Assembly: GCF_042666505.1 (NCBI RefSeq) | Contig: NZ_JBHTDN010000012.1 | Location: forward strand, 1-64,000 | From: Parapedobacter sp042666505 | Lineage (GTDB): Bacteria; Bacteroidota; Bacteroidia; Sphingobacteriales; Sphingobacteriaceae | Reading direction: 5' to 3' | Length of the DNA: 64,000 nucleotides | Shown here: one piece after another, positions 52,553 through 60,957 of the stretch | Layout of the letters: each line of letters opens with the position of its first letter | How positions within the stretch are numbered: position 1 is the stretch's first letter | Notes under the pieces: model-generated | Databases searched by the model: none | The model's input: the letters and a program-made list of their open reading frames with translations, nothing else | What the model was told of the DNA's origin: nothing | Program-made: the position numbers and the translations under genes

Positions 52553-53503
52553 TTATTCAGCGTGAGATTTTAAAAACCGGATGACTTTATCAACCAGCAC
52601 ATCAGCTATTTTGAAGTAGCTTTCTACACTCCAGCCTGCAACATGGGGACTTAGCACCACTTTTTCATGCTTGATCAACGGAATAAACCAAGACTGCCGG
52701 GTTAAGTCCGGAAATTTCTCAACAGGCAGTACGTCAAATGCGGCTCCCAATATCCTTCCTTCGTCAAGTGCTTTCAATATGGAAGGGATGTTAACAATTT
52801 CGCCGCGTGCACCGTTGAGAAAGAAAAAGGGTTTACGGAAGTGACGGAGATATTCGTCATCTATGAGGTTGCGTGTCTCACGGGTGAGTGGGATGTGAAG
52901 ACTGAGTACATCGGCTCGTTTGACCACCTCTTCCATGCTTGCCTCCTGGGCATAGGCATCGCTGAATCCCGTTTTGTATTTGTCATAGGCAATTACCGTG
53001 ACCCCGAATCCGGACAGCTTGCGAGCCATGGCCTGCCCGTTATTGCCGTAACCAATCAGGGCAACGGTACGGCCGCCTAATTCCACGCCACGGTTTTCTT
53101 CTCGCCGCCACAGCCCGCCCTTTACTTCGCCGTTACCACGATAGAGGTTATTCATCAGCCCAAGGAGCATTCCCACCATATGTTCACCTACCGCATCTCG
53201 GTTGCCTTCGGGGGCGTTTAGCAAGGTAATCCCCTTCTCAGTGGCGTAGTTTTCATCAATGTTGTCCATCCCTGCACCGCCGCGGGCGATAAAGTCCAAT
53301 TGCGGAGCTGCATCAATAAAAGCTGCATCGACTTTGAACTTCGATCGTATAACTAATCCGGTATATTGCGGTATGATACGCAACGTCTCTTCTTTGCTAA
53401 TTGCGGGTTGATAGTTAAATGCAATGTTTTCGCCCTGAAGCCGCTCGGTAAAAACGGGATGAATGTCGTCCACGATCAAGACGTTGGTAGGAAGTGTTGT
53501 CAT
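52553..53503 (-). CDS. D-2-hydroxyacid dehydrogenase, SerA-like without ACT domain
   Basis: 316 residues. VALIGYGNNGQAMARKL near 150 is the NAD-binding loop; ARGGAGMDNIDENYATEKG near 73 is a substrate-binding region. The catalytic residues are Arg in LNGARGEIVN (near 233), Glu in DVLPVEKF (near 262) and His in VLSPHVAGWSVES (near 287). It resembles phosphoglycerate dehydrogenase but lacks a regulatory ACT domain, and the substrate is not determined. It overlaps rsmA by 4 bases. Confidence 0.82.
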   Translation of the reverse strand: MTTLPTNVLIVDDIHPVFTERLQGENIAFNYQPAISKEETLRIIPQYTGLVIRSKFKVDAAFIDAAPQLDFIARGGAGMDNIDENYATEKGITLLNAPEGNRDAVGEHMVGMLLGLMNNLYRGNGEVKGGLWRREENRGVELGGRTVALIGYGNNGQAMARKLSGFGVTVIAYDKYKTGFSDAYAQEASMEEVVKRADVLSLHIPLTRETRNLIDDEYLRHFRKPFFFLNGARGEIVNIPSILKALDEGRILGAAFDVLPVEKFPDLTRQSWFIPLIKHEKVVLSPHVAGWSVESYFKIADVLVDKVIRFLKSHAE

Positions 53504-54279
53504 ATACGTTTAGAAATTTCGTTTGTCAATGTGATAAAATTTGCGACCGAAAGCCGTTCGGCGCGCAGCTCGTACAGCGGATTGTCGCTCATCTGCTCTT
53601 TGGGGATAAGAGACGCTAGTGCGTTGCGTAAAGTTTTGCGTCGCTGATTGAAGGCGGCCTTGACTACTCGCCCAAAAAGGGCCTCGTCGCAATCCAAGGC
53701 TTCGATCGCATTACGGGTAAGTCTAATAACACCGGAAAGTACTTTGGGAGGTGGATTAAATGCGCCGGCTTTCACGGTAAACAAATATTCCACCTGGTAG
53801 TATGCTTGCAGAAACACGCTAAGAATGCCATAGTCCTTGCCACCCGGCGAGGCAACGCAGCGCTCGGCAACTTCTTTCTGGAACATGCCCACGACTTCGA
53901 TTACACGGTGGCGTTCGGCCAACACCTTAAATAGGATCTGAGAGGAAATGTTGTAGGGGAAATTGCCGATAATGGCTAGCTTTCCCTCAAAATGGGCAGC
54001 GAAATCCAGCTGCAAAAAATCTCCGTGAATAAGCCGGGAACCAATTTGGGGGTAGTGCTGCTGCAGAAACTGAATGGATTCGCCATCTACGTCGATTAAC
54101 CACGTTTGATACGGCTCTTGCGTCAGTAGTAAATCCGATAGAATGCCCATGCCGGGACCGACCTCCAACACGGTGTCATATCCCAATTGGGGCCGAAGAG
54201 CTCCCACAATTTTAGCCGCGGTGTTCTTGTCCGTCAGGAAATGCTGCCCCAGGTGTTTTTTTGCGCGGACGCTGCTCAT
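53500..54279 (-). CDS. rsmA: 16S rRNA dimethyladenosine transferase
   Basis: 259 residues from the ATG at 54279, chosen because MSSVRAKKHLGQHFLTDKN is the family start. S-adenosylmethionine binding VLEVGPGMGILSDLL near 38 and the catalytic motif GNFPYNISS near 108 are complete. It dimethylates two adjacent adenosines of helix 45 near the 3-prime end of 16S rRNA. It is followed with overlap by the hydroxyacid dehydrogenase gene. Confidence 0.95.
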   Translation of the reverse strand: MSSVRAKKHLGQHFLTDKNTAAKIVGALRPQLGYDTVLEVGPGMGILSDLLLTQEPYQTWLIDVDGESIQFLQQHYPQIGSRLIHGDFLQLDFAAHFEGKLAIIGNFPYNISSQILFKVLAERHRVIEVVGMFQKEVAERCVASPGGKDYGILSVFLQAYYQVEYLFTVKAGAFNPPPKVLSGVIRLTRNAIEALDCDEALFGRVVKAAFNQRRKTLRNALASLIPKEQMSDNPLYELRAERLSVANFITLTNEISKRI

Positions 54280-54297
54280 TAATGCATGGATTTGCGG

Positions 54298-54305
54298 CAA
54301 AGATA
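54298..54305 (-). promoter_or_regulatory. -7 element for rsmA
   Basis: Read on the minus strand this is TATCTTTG, an exact TAnnTTTG match, 18 bases before the rsmA ATG. No TTG at the expected -33 distance was found. Confidence 0.4.
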
Positions 54306-54369
54306 ATATTTTACGATTTAATTCTTTTTCACACAAGGTTCAGCAAAAAGTCGCTGCAGTCGTTATCAT

Positions 54370-54417
54370 AACGTGATCCGCAGATCGTCACGTTGCGTGA
54401 ACGCCGACGTATTTTTG
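54370..54417 (+). promoter_or_regulatory. DUF2905 promoter region with overlapping dyads
   Basis: TATTTTTG (54410-54417) fits TAnnTTTG and lies 18 bases before the ATG. Directly upstream are two interlocking dyads: AACGTGA/TCACGTT (54370-54376, 54388-54394) and TCACG/CGTGA (54388-54392, 54396-54400). They overlap the expected -33 region and could be an operator. Confidence 0.45.
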
Positions 54418-54435
54418 TAACTTTACGGCTTAATC

Positions 54436-54657
54436 ATGAAAGAAATTGCTAGAATATTGATTTTGGGAGGCGGAGCCCTTCTGGTGATCGGGCTGATCGT
54501 CTATTTCCTGGGCGACCGGTTAAAGGGATTCGGCAACTTACCCGGCGATATCCGCATCGAGAGGCCGGGGTTTAATTTTTATATGCCAATCACTAGCATG
54601 CTGCTGCTGAGCGTTATACTCAGCTTCGTCATTTGGCTCGCGCGTAAATTGTTTTGA
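54436..54657 (+). CDS. Small membrane protein, DUF2905 family
   Basis: 73 residues with two membrane helices (about 7-25 and 49-69) joined by a short loop with GDRLKGFGNLPGDIRIERPG, the conserved core of DUF2905. The function of this family is not known to me. It is present as a lone gene before pdxA with its own promoter. Confidence 0.82.
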   Translation: MKEIARILILGGGALLVIGLIVYFLGDRLKGFGNLPGDIRIERPGFNFYMPITSMLLLSVILSFVIWLARKLF

Positions 54658-54683
54658 GTGCGTCCTTTAAATTCATACTTTTG
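54653..54683 (+). promoter_or_regulatory. pdxA promoter
   Basis: TTTG (54653-54656) overlapping the DUF2905 stop, a 19-base spacer and TACTTTTG (54676-54683) form a textbook Bacteroidota promoter. The pdxA ATG follows 22 bases after the -7 element. Confidence 0.75.
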
Positions 54684-54705
54684 GTAGCCAAACTACAGAA
54701 CGGAT

Positions 54706-55761
54706 ATGAGCGATAAATTGAAGATAGGAATTTCCATAGGCGATGTAAACGGGATCGGATTGGAGGTTATTATCAAGACTTTGATGGATAATCGGATACT
54801 GGAATATTTTACCCCCGTTGTGTATGGAAATACCAAGGTCGCTTCTTTTCATCGCAAAGCACTGGGAATTAATGATTTTAGTTTTCATGTGATCAATTCT
54901 CCCGAGCAGGCCCATCATAAACGCCCTAATATCATCAATTGTTGGCCGGAGGAAGTGAAAATCAGTTTGGGCGAAGAAAATGAGATTGGCGGAAAGTATG
55001 CATTCCTCTCGTTAAAGCACGCCGTAGATGATTTGATAGCTGGCAAGATCGATGCGCTCGTTACCGCTCCGATCAACAAGCACAACATCCAGCGGAGCGA
55101 GTTCGAGTTTCCGGGTCATACCGAATACCTGCAATCCCGCACAAACAGTGAGAACGTGCTGATGTTTATGATCAGTGAAGATCTGCGGATTGGCGTGGTT
55201 ACCGGACACATTCCGGTAAAGGATATCGCGCCGAGTATACATGTCGAAGCCATTGTTTCCAAGTTATCGCTTATGAATGCGAGCTTGAAACGGGACTTTT
55301 GGATCCAAAAACCTAAAATTGCCGTATTGGGGCTGAATCCACATGCCGGAGATCACGGATTGATTGGTTCGGAGGATGAACAGCTAATTGTTCCGGCAAT
55401 TGAACAGGCGAAATCGGCGGGAATCTTTTGTTTCGGCCCTTATCCGGCAGATGGTTTCTTCGCTTCGGATGCGTATGTCAAATTTGACGCGGTATTGGCG
55501 ATGTATCACGATCAGGGACTGATTCCCTTCAAACACATTGCGTCCCGTAGCGGCGTTAATTTTACAGCGGGTCTACCCGTTGTGCGCACATCGCCGGATC
55601 ATGGCACGGGATACGATATCGCTGGTAAAAATCTGGCTTCGGAAACATCTTTCCGGGAAGCGATATTCTCGGCGATCCATATTGTCAAACGGCGGAAAGA
55701 GCAAGCTGAATTGTCTTCCAATCCGTTGGTTACAAAGCGGTTGACGCGTGACCGGGATTGA
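54706..55761 (+). CDS. pdxA: 4-hydroxythreonine-4-phosphate dehydrogenase
   Basis: 351 residues. ISIGDVNGIGLEVIIK near residue 8 is the family start. The metal-binding histidines fall in FPGHTEYLQ near 143 and in MYHDQGLIPFKHIA near 265; TAPINKHNIQ near 122 and TSPDHGTGYDIAG near 295 are also conserved. It oxidises 4-phosphohydroxy-L-threonine toward pyridoxal phosphate. Probably the first gene of the pdxA-cca-pRiA4b-like-miaA unit, with gaps of 27 bases. Confidence 0.96.
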   Translation: MSDKLKIGISIGDVNGIGLEVIIKTLMDNRILEYFTPVVYGNTKVASFHRKALGINDFSFHVINSPEQAHHKRPNIINCWPEEVKISLGEENEIGGKYAFLSLKHAVDDLIAGKIDALVTAPINKHNIQRSEFEFPGHTEYLQSRTNSENVLMFMISEDLRIGVVTGHIPVKDIAPSIHVEAIVSKLSLMNASLKRDFWIQKPKIAVLGLNPHAGDHGLIGSEDEQLIVPAIEQAKSAGIFCFGPYPADGFFASDAYVKFDAVLAMYHDQGLIPFKHIASRSGVNFTAGLPVVRTSPDHGTGYDIAGKNLASETSFREAIFSAIHIVKRRKEQAELSSNPLVTKRLTRDRD

Positions 55762-55788
55762 TTGACCAAGGCGATACCGTAGACATTT

Positions 55789-57204
55789 ATGAAGGAATTT
55801 TTACAACATCCCATTTTCTCTTTATTGAGTGATATTGCCAACGAATCCCAGATGGAGTGCTACGTGGTTGGCGGGTACGTACGCGATCAGATCATGAAGC
55901 GTGAAGGCAAAAACGATATTGATATCGTAGTCGTTGGAAGTGGGATTGATTTTGCAACCCGGGTAGGAAATCGCTTAGGCGTTAAGGTTGCTGTCTACAA
56001 AAATTTCGGTACGGCCATGCTGAATCATGGCTCCTTGCAACTGGAGTTTGTAGGAGCCCGCAAAGAATCGTACCGTTCGGAATCGCGTAAACCCATCGTC
56101 GAAGACGGAAGTTTGGAAGACGATCAAAACCGACGCGATTTTACCATCAACGCCATGGCATTGTCGCTTAACAAGCATGATTTTGGGCGATTAATCGATC
56201 CCTTTGGCGGAATCACGGATATCCAGCACCGGCTTATCCGGACACCGCTGAATCCAGCAGAAACCTTTTCGGATGACCCATTGCGCATGATGCGTGCCAT
56301 CCGGTTCGCTACACAACTTCACTTCCGTATTGATATACAGGCGGTCAAGGCAATTTCGGAACATCGGGAGCGAATAAAAATTATCTCCAAAGAGCGAATT
56401 ATCGACGAACTCAACAAAATTATTCTGGCGGCGAAGCCGTCGATCGGGTTTAAGTATCTGTTCGATTCCGGACTGCTGTCCTTGATTTTTCCTGCGATGG
56501 CCAACCTGTATGGCGTTGAGGTCATTGATGGAAAAGGACATAAAGATAATTTTTACCACACATTGGAGGTGTTAGACAATGTGGCAACGATGAGTGATGA
56601 CCTTTGGCTTAGGTGGGCCGCCATTATGCACGATATTGCCAAGCCCGCTACCAAGCGTTTTGACAAGCGGCATGGGTGGACGTTTCACGGGCACGAAGAT
56701 AAAGGCGCGCGTATGGTGCCAAAGTTATTTGCAGACCTCAAGTTGCCACTCAACGATCGGATGAAATTTGTGCAAAAGCTGGTGTTGCTGCACTTAAGGC
56801 CGATCGTACTGGCACAAGATATCGTTACCGATTCTGCAGTCAGACGACTGCTATTTGAGGCCGGTGATGACATCGATAGCCTGATGACGCTTTGCCATGC
56901 CGACGTGACCACTAAAAACGAGTACAAGCGGAAAAAGTACCGGCAGAATTTTGAATTGGTAAAGCAGAAACTGCGTGACGTTGAGGAACGGGACAAAATC
57001 CGGAACTGGCAGCCTCCGGTAACGGGAGAGGATATCATGTCTGCATTTAAGCTGAGTCCCGGTCGGGAGGTGGGCGTTATTAAAAATGCGATCCGAGAGG
57101 CCATATTGGAGGGCGATATCGCTAACGACAAAGAAGAAGCATATCGGTTTATGCTCGAAAAAGGGAAGGAAATGGGATTAATTTCGGATATTCGCATAAA
57201 ATAA
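55789..57204 (+). CDS. cca: CCA tRNA nucleotidyltransferase-type enzyme with HD domain
   Basis: 471 residues. The polymerase beta-type head has VVGGYVRDQIMKREGKNDIDIVVVG near 24 (split: GGYVRDQI, then NDIDIVV), RRDFTINAMA near 112, and the DDPLRMMRAIRFATQL block near 163. An HD domain follows: HTLEVLDNVATMS near 255 and AAIMHDIAKPATKRF near 280. Such proteins add or repair the CCA end of tRNA; poly(A) polymerase-like members exist, so specificity is inferred. It precedes the pRiA4b-like gene by 27 bases. Confidence 0.9.
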   Translation: MKEFLQHPIFSLLSDIANESQMECYVVGGYVRDQIMKREGKNDIDIVVVGSGIDFATRVGNRLGVKVAVYKNFGTAMLNHGSLQLEFVGARKESYRSESRKPIVEDGSLEDDQNRRDFTINAMALSLNKHDFGRLIDPFGGITDIQHRLIRTPLNPAETFSDDPLRMMRAIRFATQLHFRIDIQAVKAISEHRERIKIISKERIIDELNKIILAAKPSIGFKYLFDSGLLSLIFPAMANLYGVEVIDGKGHKDNFYHTLEVLDNVATMSDDLWLRWAAIMHDIAKPATKRFDKRHGWTFHGHEDKGARMVPKLFADLKLPLNDRMKFVQKLVLLHLRPIVLAQDIVTDSAVRRLLFEAGDDIDSLMTLCHADVTTKNEYKRKKYRQNFELVKQKLRDVEERDKIRNWQPPVTGEDIMSAFKLSPGREVGVIKNAIREAILEGDIANDKEEAYRFMLEKGKEMGLISDIRIK

Positions 57205-57231
57205 CAATAAAAATAATCACAGGAGAGCGTT

Positions 57232-57813
57232 ATGGCTATCTATCGTTTTAGGATTTCATTCGAAGATTATGATGATATCATCCGCGAGATTGATATACTG
57301 CCGAAGCAGACCTTTTTAGACCTGCACAAAGCGTTGCACGCTTCAACGGGGTATAACCCGGAAGTACCGTCATCTTTTTATGTCAGTAATGACCACTGGA
57401 AGAAAGGGGATGAAATCGCTTATTTGCCCGACGAGCGGAAAAAAGAGCGCGGGGTTGCAATCATGGAGAATTCAAAGCTAAGTAAATTTATCGATGATCC
57501 TCATCAGAAATTTTACTACGTATATAACATCAGCCAGCCGTTTGATTTCCATGTGCAGCTGATTAAAATTTTGAAAGAGGAGGCGGGAAAAGAATACCCG
57601 TCCCTATTCAAGAATATCGGACAGGCTCCCAAGCTTCCGGGAGCGGCTGCGGTACCTTCTGAATCGACTCCGAAGAAAGGCGGGGATGACTATGATTTCC
57701 TCCAGGAAACGGAGTATGGCATCAATGAAGAAGAGGATTTCGATATGCTGGACGAGGAAGAGCAAACGGAAGGTAAGGAAGAAGGGAACGAGGGTTTCGA
57801 GGATGAATATTAA
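57232..57813 (+). CDS. pRiA4b ORF-3-like (PF07929-type) protein with acidic tail
   Basis: 193 residues. The N-terminal part (YRFRISFEDYDDIIREIDI, then TFLDLHKALHASTGYN and SSFYVSNDHWKKGDEI) resembles the domain named after ORF-3 of plasmid pRiA4b. A variable linker and a strongly acidic C terminus (EEDFDMLDEEEQTEGKEEGN, then EGFEDEY) follow. No catalytic motif is evident. The stop overlaps miaA by one base (TAATG) and the cca-like gene is upstream, so it sits in a tRNA-maturation context. Family assignment is from memory of the motif and moderate. Confidence 0.6.
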   Translation: MAIYRFRISFEDYDDIIREIDILPKQTFLDLHKALHASTGYNPEVPSSFYVSNDHWKKGDEIAYLPDERKKERGVAIMENSKLSKFIDDPHQKFYYVYNISQPFDFHVQLIKILKEEAGKEYPSLFKNIGQAPKLPGAAAVPSESTPKKGGDDYDFLQETEYGINEEEDFDMLDEEEQTEGKEEGNEGFEDEY

Positions 57814-58739
57814 TGGAATATGCGCCAATAAAGACACTGGTCTGCGTAGTCGGGCCTACGGCCATTGGTAAAACCGCGGTAGGTATTCAGTTAGCGCAGC
57901 ATTTTCATACCGAGATCTTATCAGCCGATTCCCGCCAATTTTACCAAGAATTGAATATCGGTACGGCGAAGCCTACGAATGAAGAATTGACCGCCGTACG
58001 TCACCATTTTATCGACTCGCACCGTTTGACAGACGTATATTCCGCCGGAAATTTTGAGCGCGATGCGTTGCAGTTACTGGAGGAGCTGTTTGCCCACCGG
58101 GATATCGTATTGCTGGTTGGCGGATCGGGGCTGTTTGTCGATTCGGTATGTCAGGGACTGGACGATCTACCCCAGCCATTGCCCGGTGTACGCGATCAGC
58201 TTAACCACGTGCATGAACAGGGAGGAGTGGCACTCCTGCAGCAGCGATTGAAAGAAGTAGATCCGGTTTATTACGGTGAAGTGGACATCCATAATCCACA
58301 ACGGGTAATCCGGGCTCTTGAAGTATACGAAAGCACGGGCCTGCCGTTTTCGCATTTTCGCAGACAGCAACGCAAAATACGTCCTTTTCAGGTGCGCAAA
58401 CTCGGATTGAATACCGATCGCTCCAGTTTGTACCAACGCATCAACGAACGGGTAGATGCGATGATGGACGCCGGTTTGTTGGATGAGGTGAAATCCTTGT
58501 TGCCCTATCGGAATTTGCCACCCTTGCAAACCGTGGGATATGCTGAATTATTTGACTACCTGGACGGTAAATATACACTGTCGGAAGCAGTCGACCGAAT
58601 TAAACAAAATACCCGCAGATATGCGAAACGGCAACTCACTTGGTTTCGAAAAGATCCGCAAACCGTTTGGTTTGAACCCACCGATCTTGCCGGAATGAAA
58701 TCCTACCTTGCCGAAGATTTGAATCAATCCACTACGTAA
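57813..58739 (+). CDS. miaA: tRNA dimethylallyltransferase
   Basis: 308 residues. VVGPTAIGKTAVGIQLAQ near residue 10 is the P-loop; SADSRQFYQELNIGTAKPT near 39 is the conserved substrate/Mg2+ region; VGGSGLFVDSV near 100 follows; QTVGYAELFDYLDGKYTL near 240 is C-terminal. It transfers a dimethylallyl group to adenosine 37 of tRNAs that read UNN codons. Translation is coupled to the preceding gene. The last 16 bases overlap, antisense, the end of ilvE. Confidence 0.95.
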   Translation: MEYAPIKTLVCVVGPTAIGKTAVGIQLAQHFHTEILSADSRQFYQELNIGTAKPTNEELTAVRHHFIDSHRLTDVYSAGNFERDALQLLEELFAHRDIVLLVGGSGLFVDSVCQGLDDLPQPLPGVRDQLNHVHEQGGVALLQQRLKEVDPVYYGEVDIHNPQRVIRALEVYESTGLPFSHFRRQQRKIRPFQVRKLGLNTDRSSLYQRINERVDAMMDAGLLDEVKSLLPYRNLPPLQTVGYAELFDYLDGKYTLSEAVDRIKQNTRRYAKRQLTWFRKDPQTVWFEPTDLAGMKSYLAEDLNQSTT

Positions 58740-59794
58740 TTCCAGCCAAACTCGTCGTCGATACGTCCATAACGTAAGTCGTTAAGGTATTGCAGCACCT
58801 TGTTGGAGAATTCGCGCGTAGCGGGATCCGACAAATGATACCGTTTGCCTTCATATCCGAGTTCGGTAATAGGGGTAAGCGTCGCGGCGGTACCTGCAGC
58901 AAATGCTTCTGTTACGCTGCCGTCTTCGATTCCGTCGACCAGTTCTTTGACCGATACCTTACGCTCCTCTACCTGGTACCCCCAATGCCGGGCAATTTCG
59001 ACGATTGTCCGCCGTGTGATGCCGTGAAGGATGGTGTCGGATGAAGGGGTAATAATCGTGTCTCCTACGCGAAATACCAGGTTCGCGGTGCCCGCTTCTT
59101 CCACATATTTGTGTTCCTTCGCATCCGTCCACATCAGTTGATCAAATCCCTCTTCCTGTGCCAATCGGGTCGGATGAAGCGAGAGAGCATAGTTGCCCGC
59201 ATTCTTGGAGAAACCTACGCCCCCTTCGGCGGCGCGGGTAAAGTGTGTTTCTACTTTTAAACGTAGGGGCTTGTTATAGTAGGCGCCAACCGGACCGGTG
59301 ATGATGATAAATTTATAGGAATCGGAAGGGTGTACGCCCAATGCCGCTTCCGTGCCGAACATAAACGGTCGAATATAGAGGGATGCACCATTCGTGCTGG
59401 GTACCCAATCGCGATCGAGATCAATCAGGGCCTTCAGGCCGCCGATAAAGATTTCCTCAGGCACTTCGGGCATTTCCAATCGAAGGGCCGATTTGTTGAA
59501 ACGCTCGTTATTTTTATCCGGCCGAAACATGCTGACCGTACCATCGGCGAACTTATAGGCCTTGAGGCCTTCAAAAATAGCCTGCCCATAATGCAAGGCG
59601 GACGTTGCAGGACTTAACGACAGGTTTCCGTAGGGCACGATGCTCACATCCTCCCAGTGTCCGCGCACATAATCGGCCACCAGCATGTGGTCGGATAATA
59701 TTTGACCAAACTTTAGGTTGTTGAAATCGACTTGTGGGAGCCTCGACTGCTGTGTTTGCTCCACCCGGATTGCTGTTGTTGCTGCCTCGTTCAT
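58724..59794 (-). CDS. ilvE: Branched-chain amino acid aminotransferase
   Basis: 356 residues from the ATG at 59794; the frame stays open to 59860 but the extension does not resemble the family. Class IV PLP-dependent fold: HYGQAIFEGLKAYKF near 89, SLYIRPFMFG near 150, the PLP lysine in GVGFSKNAGNYALS near 190, and DAKEHKYVEEAGTANLVF near 222. SVTEAFAAGTAATLTPI near 298 is conserved. It catalyses transamination of leucine, isoleucine and valine with 2-oxoglutarate. It may connect to leucine catabolism, whose HMG-CoA lyase lies elsewhere in the window. Confidence 0.95.
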   Translation of the reverse strand: MNEAATTAIRVEQTQQSRLPQVDFNNLKFGQILSDHMLVADYVRGHWEDVSIVPYGNLSLSPATSALHYGQAIFEGLKAYKFADGTVSMFRPDKNNERFNKSALRLEMPEVPEEIFIGGLKALIDLDRDWVPSTNGASLYIRPFMFGTEAALGVHPSDSYKFIIITGPVGAYYNKPLRLKVETHFTRAAEGGVGFSKNAGNYALSLHPTRLAQEEGFDQLMWTDAKEHKYVEEAGTANLVFRVGDTIITPSSDTILHGITRRTIVEIARHWGYQVEERKVSVKELVDGIEDGSVTEAFAAGTAATLTPITELGYEGKRYHLSDPATREFSNKVLQYLNDLRYGRIDDEFGWNYVVD

Positions 59795-59871
59795 AGCTAT
59801 AAAATCTAAGGTGTGCAAGTTAGCAAAAAAAGCGGATCGGAAGAAAGGTTTTCTTGCCAATCCGCTTGGTA

Positions 59872-60204
59872 CTATGCCGTTTGGTCTTCGACAGTGGCGT
59901 CTGGCGCATTGCGTTTTACAGACTCGATCCCTTTATCGCGTCCAGCAGCTGACTCATACAATTCGCTGGTGCCGATCACTTGGCCGTTGCGGGCTTTCAA
60001 GTTGAACATGAACTTCCCACTTTTCGATTCTTTCCGTTCATAACGGTTGTCATCAGATGCATTATTACGCACCGATTCGATGCCATTAAGCGCAGATGTC
60101 TTTGCAGCGTATCCTTCGCTTGCCAGGATGACTTCCCCATTGCCGGCTTTTAGATTGAATTGAAATTCCCCATTCTTACGCGTTGAAATAACGAATTTTC
60201 CCAT
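59872..60204 (-). CDS. YegP-like protein with two DUF1508 repeats
   Basis: 110 residues built of two similar units, KNGEFQFNLKAGNGEVILASEG and SGKFMFNLKARNGQVIGTSELY-type segments (split over about 10-32 and 62-83), each ending GIESVRNNA or GIESVKRNA. This is DUF1508, whose members are small and stable, with no known catalytic role. A cytoplasmic location is expected. The short tail ends ATVEDQTA. Confidence 0.9.
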   Translation of the reverse strand: MGKFVISTRKNGEFQFNLKAGNGEVILASEGYAAKTSALNGIESVRNNASDDNRYERKESKSGKFMFNLKARNGQVIGTSELYESAAGRDKGIESVKRNAPDATVEDQTA

Positions 60205-60290
60205 GATACTGATAATTGGTTTATTAAAAGAATTGAAAATTGAAGATGTTGTTTGAAGATGAAATTGAAAATTAAACGTTCTTTGAGATG

Positions 60291-60319
60291 CTAATTTATA
60301 AAACAGTCCTTTAAATCAA
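60291..60319 (-). promoter_or_regulatory. Possible promoter of YegP-like gene
   Basis: On the minus strand a TTG at 60317-60319, an 18-base spacer and TAAATTAG at 60291-60298 approximate the -33/-7 pattern (TAnnTTnG). The leader would be about 87 bases. The remaining gap 60205-60487 is AT-rich with a small AATTGAAAATT direct repeat and no gene. Confidence 0.35.
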
Positions 60320-60443
60320 AATTAAATTATTGATTCATGGTTGTTTGGCCTATTGTTTGGAAACTACCTGGATTTCTTCTTTTGTCGTAAATACCCCTTC
60401 ATATTGGCGCATCGTACCAATACGGGAATCACAGGATGGGTAG

Positions 60444-60451
60444 TATCTTTG
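60444..60451 (+). promoter_or_regulatory. -7 element for SRPBCC gene
   Basis: TATCTTTG is an exact TAnnTTTG match, 36 bases before the ATG. No -33 TTG at the standard distance was found. Confidence 0.4.
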
Positions 60452-60487
60452 TATTGTTAGTTTTTTAAACATTAAACGTAAACGGAC

Positions 60488-60952
60488 ATGGAAAGAATGC
60501 AATTCAATGTATCGATCAACGCGCCGGCGGCTACGGTGTATAACACGATGATTGGTAAAGAAACGTTCAAAGAGTGGACATCCGTATTTAACCCCAGTTC
60601 AGACTATGAAGGAGGTAATATGGAAGGAAATTGGGAGAAAGATTCAAAAGTTTTGTTTGTAGGTGTCGATAAACAAGGTAAACGAGAGGGGATGGTCGGT
60701 TACATACGGGAGAATGTACCCAATCAATTTGTTTCCATTGAATACGTTGGCATTTTGGATGGCGAGCACGAGATCATCGAAGGCCCGGTAGCTGAAGATT
60801 GGCAGGGATTCGAAAACTATACCTTTGAAAGTCATGGCGGTTCAACAACCGTGACGGTTGATATCGACGTAAACGATCAGATGATCGAATATTTCCGGAA
60901 TACATATCCCAAGGCACTGGAAAAGCTTAAAGAAATCTGCGAACGCAACTGA
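60488..60952 (+). CDS. SRPBCC (AHSA1-like) domain protein
   Basis: 154 residues. FNVSINAPAATVYNTMIGKETFKEWTSVF-type start (FNVSINAPAATVYNTM then WTSVF) is the helix-grip START/SRPBCC beginning, and the C terminus has a final helix (FRNTYPKALEKLKEICERN). The fold has a ligand pocket; the ligand is unknown. The next gene starts 5 bases after its stop and is probably co-expressed. Related AHSA1 proteins bind Hsp90-type partners or small molecules. Confidence 0.75.
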   Translation: MERMQFNVSINAPAATVYNTMIGKETFKEWTSVFNPSSDYEGGNMEGNWEKDSKVLFVGVDKQGKREGMVGYIRENVPNQFVSIEYVGILDGEHEIIEGPVAEDWQGFENYTFESHGGSTTVTVDIDVNDQMIEYFRNTYPKALEKLKEICERN

Positions 60953-60957
60953 ACCGG

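Noticed and set aside
57232..57813. pRiA4b ORF-3-like gene as evidence of a plasmid or insertion element
   Set aside because: No transposase, inverted repeats or composition change is near, and the gene is embedded in a tRNA-maturation operon.
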